64,000 bases of DNA from Edaphobacter paludis (GTDB taxonomy: Bacteria > Acidobacteriota > Terriglobia > Terriglobales > Acidobacteriaceae). Under the pieces are notes generated by a model. That model ran no database searches, was not told the origin of the DNA, and was given only the letters and a program-made list of their open reading frames with translations. Below, piece after piece: positions 63,201 through 64,000 of the stretch. The translations under genes were made by a program, and so were the position numbers. Location: the NCBI RefSeq assembly GCF_039993895.1, contig NZ_CP121194.1:1984001-2048000 (forward strand), in the 5' to 3' direction. Positions within the stretch are counted from its first letter, which is position 1, and each line of letters begins with the position of its first letter.

Positions 63201-64000
63201 GTGCATGATCTGCTGTTGCGGCTTGGGGATTTGACGCGGGATGAGCTGCGGGCGCGGTGTGTGAGCGATGCGGTGGCGGAGAGCGTTACAAAGCTGATGC
63301 GGGCGCGGCGGGTGCTGGAGGTTCAGTTTGCTGGAGCGAAACGGTTGATTGCGGTGGAGGACGCAGCGCGGTATCGGGATGCGCTTGGAGTGCCTTTGCC
63401 GCCGGGACTGCCTACGGCATTTTTAGAGGCGGCTCCGGAGGCGGTGGTCGATCTGCTGCGACGATATGCGAGGACGCATGGGCCGTTTACTTCGCATGAT
63501 GCTGCCGGACGTTTTGATCTGCCTGTGGAGAGTGTTGACGCCGTATTGCAGCGGCTGGTGCAGACAGGGCGAGTTGTGGAGGGTGGATTTCGTCCGGGTG
63601 GGATTCATCGCGAGTGGTGCGATAACGAGGTGCTGCGAACGATTCGGCGGAAGTCGCTGGCGCAGTTGCGTAAAGAGGTCGAACCCGTTGAACAGCGAAC
63701 GCTGGCGCGGTTGCTGACGCGGTGGCAGGGTGTGGTGCAGCCGCGACGAGGGCTCGATGCTCTGCTGGATGTGATTGAGAATTTGCAGGGCGCCCCGCTG
63801 CCAGCTTCGATTCTGGAGACGGAGATTCTGCCGACGCGATTACTGGGATATAAGCCTGCTGATCTGGATACTTTGATTGCTGCGGGCGAGGTGGTTTGGG
63901 TGGGGCTTGATCCCATTGGCGAGCGAGATGGACGGATTGGACTTTACCTCGCGGAGAAGTTGCCGGGGCTTTGGAATGCAGGAAACCAAGAGCAGGGAAC
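60264..64000 (+). CDS. lhr: Lhr-type large DEAD/DEAH helicase, truncated by the window edge
   Basis: An open plus-strand frame from GTG 60264 runs without a stop through the window end, more than 1,240 codons. Helicase motifs in order: Q-like HPITAKWF region, Walker A APTGTGKT (65-72), SPLKALAADV, TTPESLYLLL, DEIH (188-191), LSATQ (222-226), LIFVNARRVAERL, ATSSLELGIDMGAIDLVIQI and motif VI QRIGRAGHQ. The extended C-terminal part with winged-helix and Lhr-core-like segments (FGSRIHAPWAMA, LLDANAIEETEEQLQCIVEN) is that of bacterial Lhr proteins, ATP-dependent 3'-5' translocases in DNA repair. A long antisense open frame on the other strand is only a shadow. The start codon is uncertain; no close ribosome binding site is seen. 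Confidence 0.9.
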   Translation, partial: MPKVPRASSNSKKVGVATPSSADAALSLFHPITAKWFRAVFEAPTAPQIEGWPAIARGESTLILAPTGTGKTLTAFLWCLDRLMLRTAADAARGCRVVYLSPLKALAADVERNLRSPLAGIANMAKREGVEVRIPEISVRTGDTPQKERARFRRHPGEILITTPESLYLLLTSEAGESLRTVETVIVDEIHALVPSKRGAHMAVSLERLEALTGRRLQRIGLSATQRPLEEVARFLGGAEGQGSVTDTVTEEPLANVLMDAASDDGVKADVGVNAPRYRPVTVVNAGARKVLELKVEVPVEDMARLGEIEEQPSGPASQGPKRTSIWQSIYPRLLEIIQGRTSTLIFVNARRVAERLAGALNDLAGEAIARAHHGSLAAAQRSEIEEMLKAGKIKALIATSSLELGIDMGAIDLVIQIEAPPSVASGMQRIGRAGHQVGAPSHGIIFPKYRADLIACAAVTRAMHEGHVESTRFLRNPLDVLAQQMVAVIAHPPLGVADAERRTAHKSEEEESPGISYEALFALMRSAAPFAGLSRSVFNGVLDMLAGRYPSDEFAELRPRVTWDRTRNWITPRAGVKRIAILNGGTIPDRGTYGVFLAGERSKPVRVGELDEEMVFETKPGEVFTLGASAWRIEEITHDRVLVLPAPGEAGKMPFWHGDRAGRPLEFGRRIGALVRELRETPRSVAITRLTQEHDLEAGAAENVLRYLADQELATTVVPDDRNIVIERVRDELGDWRVCVLTPFGSRIHAPWAMAATAKIRAHGGPAVETMWSEDGFVLRFPETEEAPAIEPILLAPEEAAELVLQQLGSTALFAAKFRESAARALLLPRRRMDGRTPLWQQRKRSYDLLSVASRYPSFPILLEAYRECLRDVFDMPALMETLRLMANRSVRVYTVDSRTPSPFASALLFSYVANYIYDGDAPLAERRAQALSIDQDQLRELMGDADLRELLDANAIEETEEQLQCIVENYKARTMDGVHDLLLRLGDLTRDELRARCVSDAVAESVTKLMRARRVLEVQFAGAKRLIAVEDAARYRDALGVPLPPGLPTAFLEAAPEAVVDLLRRYARTHGPFTSHDAAGRFDLPVESVDAVLQRLVQTGRVVEGGFRPGGIHREWCDNEVLRTIRRKSLAQLRKEVEPVEQRTLARLLTRWQGVVQPRRGLDALLDVIENLQGAPLPASILETEILPTRLLGYKPADLDTLIAAGEVVWVGLDPIGERDGRIGLYLAEKLPGLWNAGNQEQG

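Overview
The window looks like a chromosomal segment of an Acidobacteriota bacterium, probably class Terriglobia, family Acidobacteriaceae (Edaphobacter/Granulicella-like). This is inferred from the gene repertoire: a very large Oar/TonB-receptor-like outer-membrane protein followed by an FG-GAP/ASPIC (CRTAC1-like) protein and a TPR protein, a small secreted protein of a type common in this phylum, several families of dispersed palindromic repeats, and GC-rich coding DNA.

Left part (1 to about 17,340): accessory DNA ending at an initiator tRNA gene. It holds intact genes (secreted protein, SRPBCC protein, AhpD-like protein, FAD monooxygenase, methyltransferase, S33 alpha/beta hydrolase) among many broken ones: an AhpD fragment, a nadA-nadB chimera with a frameshift, a frameshifted carboxymuconolactone decarboxylase, a UmuC C-terminal remnant behind a LexA-like box, an NTF2-like fragment, a frameshifted histidine kinase, a dnaE2/imuC N-terminal remnant behind two LexA-like boxes, and a tyrosine-recombinase C-terminus 44 bp from the tRNA 3' end. 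Inside it lies an intact stressosome-type operon (rsbR, rsbS, rsbT, an RsbX-like phosphatase with an added ATPase domain, a hybrid kinase with an RsbT-like N-terminus, and a REC-PAS kinase), 9,799-16,047.

Middle (17,340-46,200): core-like genes. These are a BON/glycine-zipper envelope protein, a PpiD/SurA-like foldase, an Hpt/REC/hybrid-kinase cluster, a deoxyhypusine-synthase-family protein, nicotinate phosphoribosyltransferase, a complete reductive pyrimidine-degradation operon (beta-ureidopropionase, preT, preA, hydA), a porin-like barrel, amt-glnK, a LysR regulator, an orphan NuoI ferredoxin, the receptor/CRTAC1/TPR group and an S1/P1 nuclease.

Right part (46,200-64,000): DUF2062 and PlsC proteins; a nucleoside-salvage group on the minus strand (cytidine deaminase, thymidine phosphorylase, CNT transporter, purine nucleoside phosphorylase) interrupted by an AMP-ligase/ACP/acyltransferase fusion; a chemosensory operon cheA-W-Y-B-R whose cheW is frameshifted; and a large Lhr-type helicase running off the right edge.

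The nucleoside genes, the uracil/thymine degradation operon, pncB and amt/glnK form a scavenging theme: nucleosides are imported and split, bases are broken down to beta-amino acids, CO2 and ammonia, and nicotinate is recycled. The most unusual observations are the stressosome wired into two-component kinases, the remains of SOS mutagenesis genes beside LexA-like boxes in the tRNA-bordered region, and a repeated element with covarying hairpins lying in the 5' leaders of two unrelated genes.
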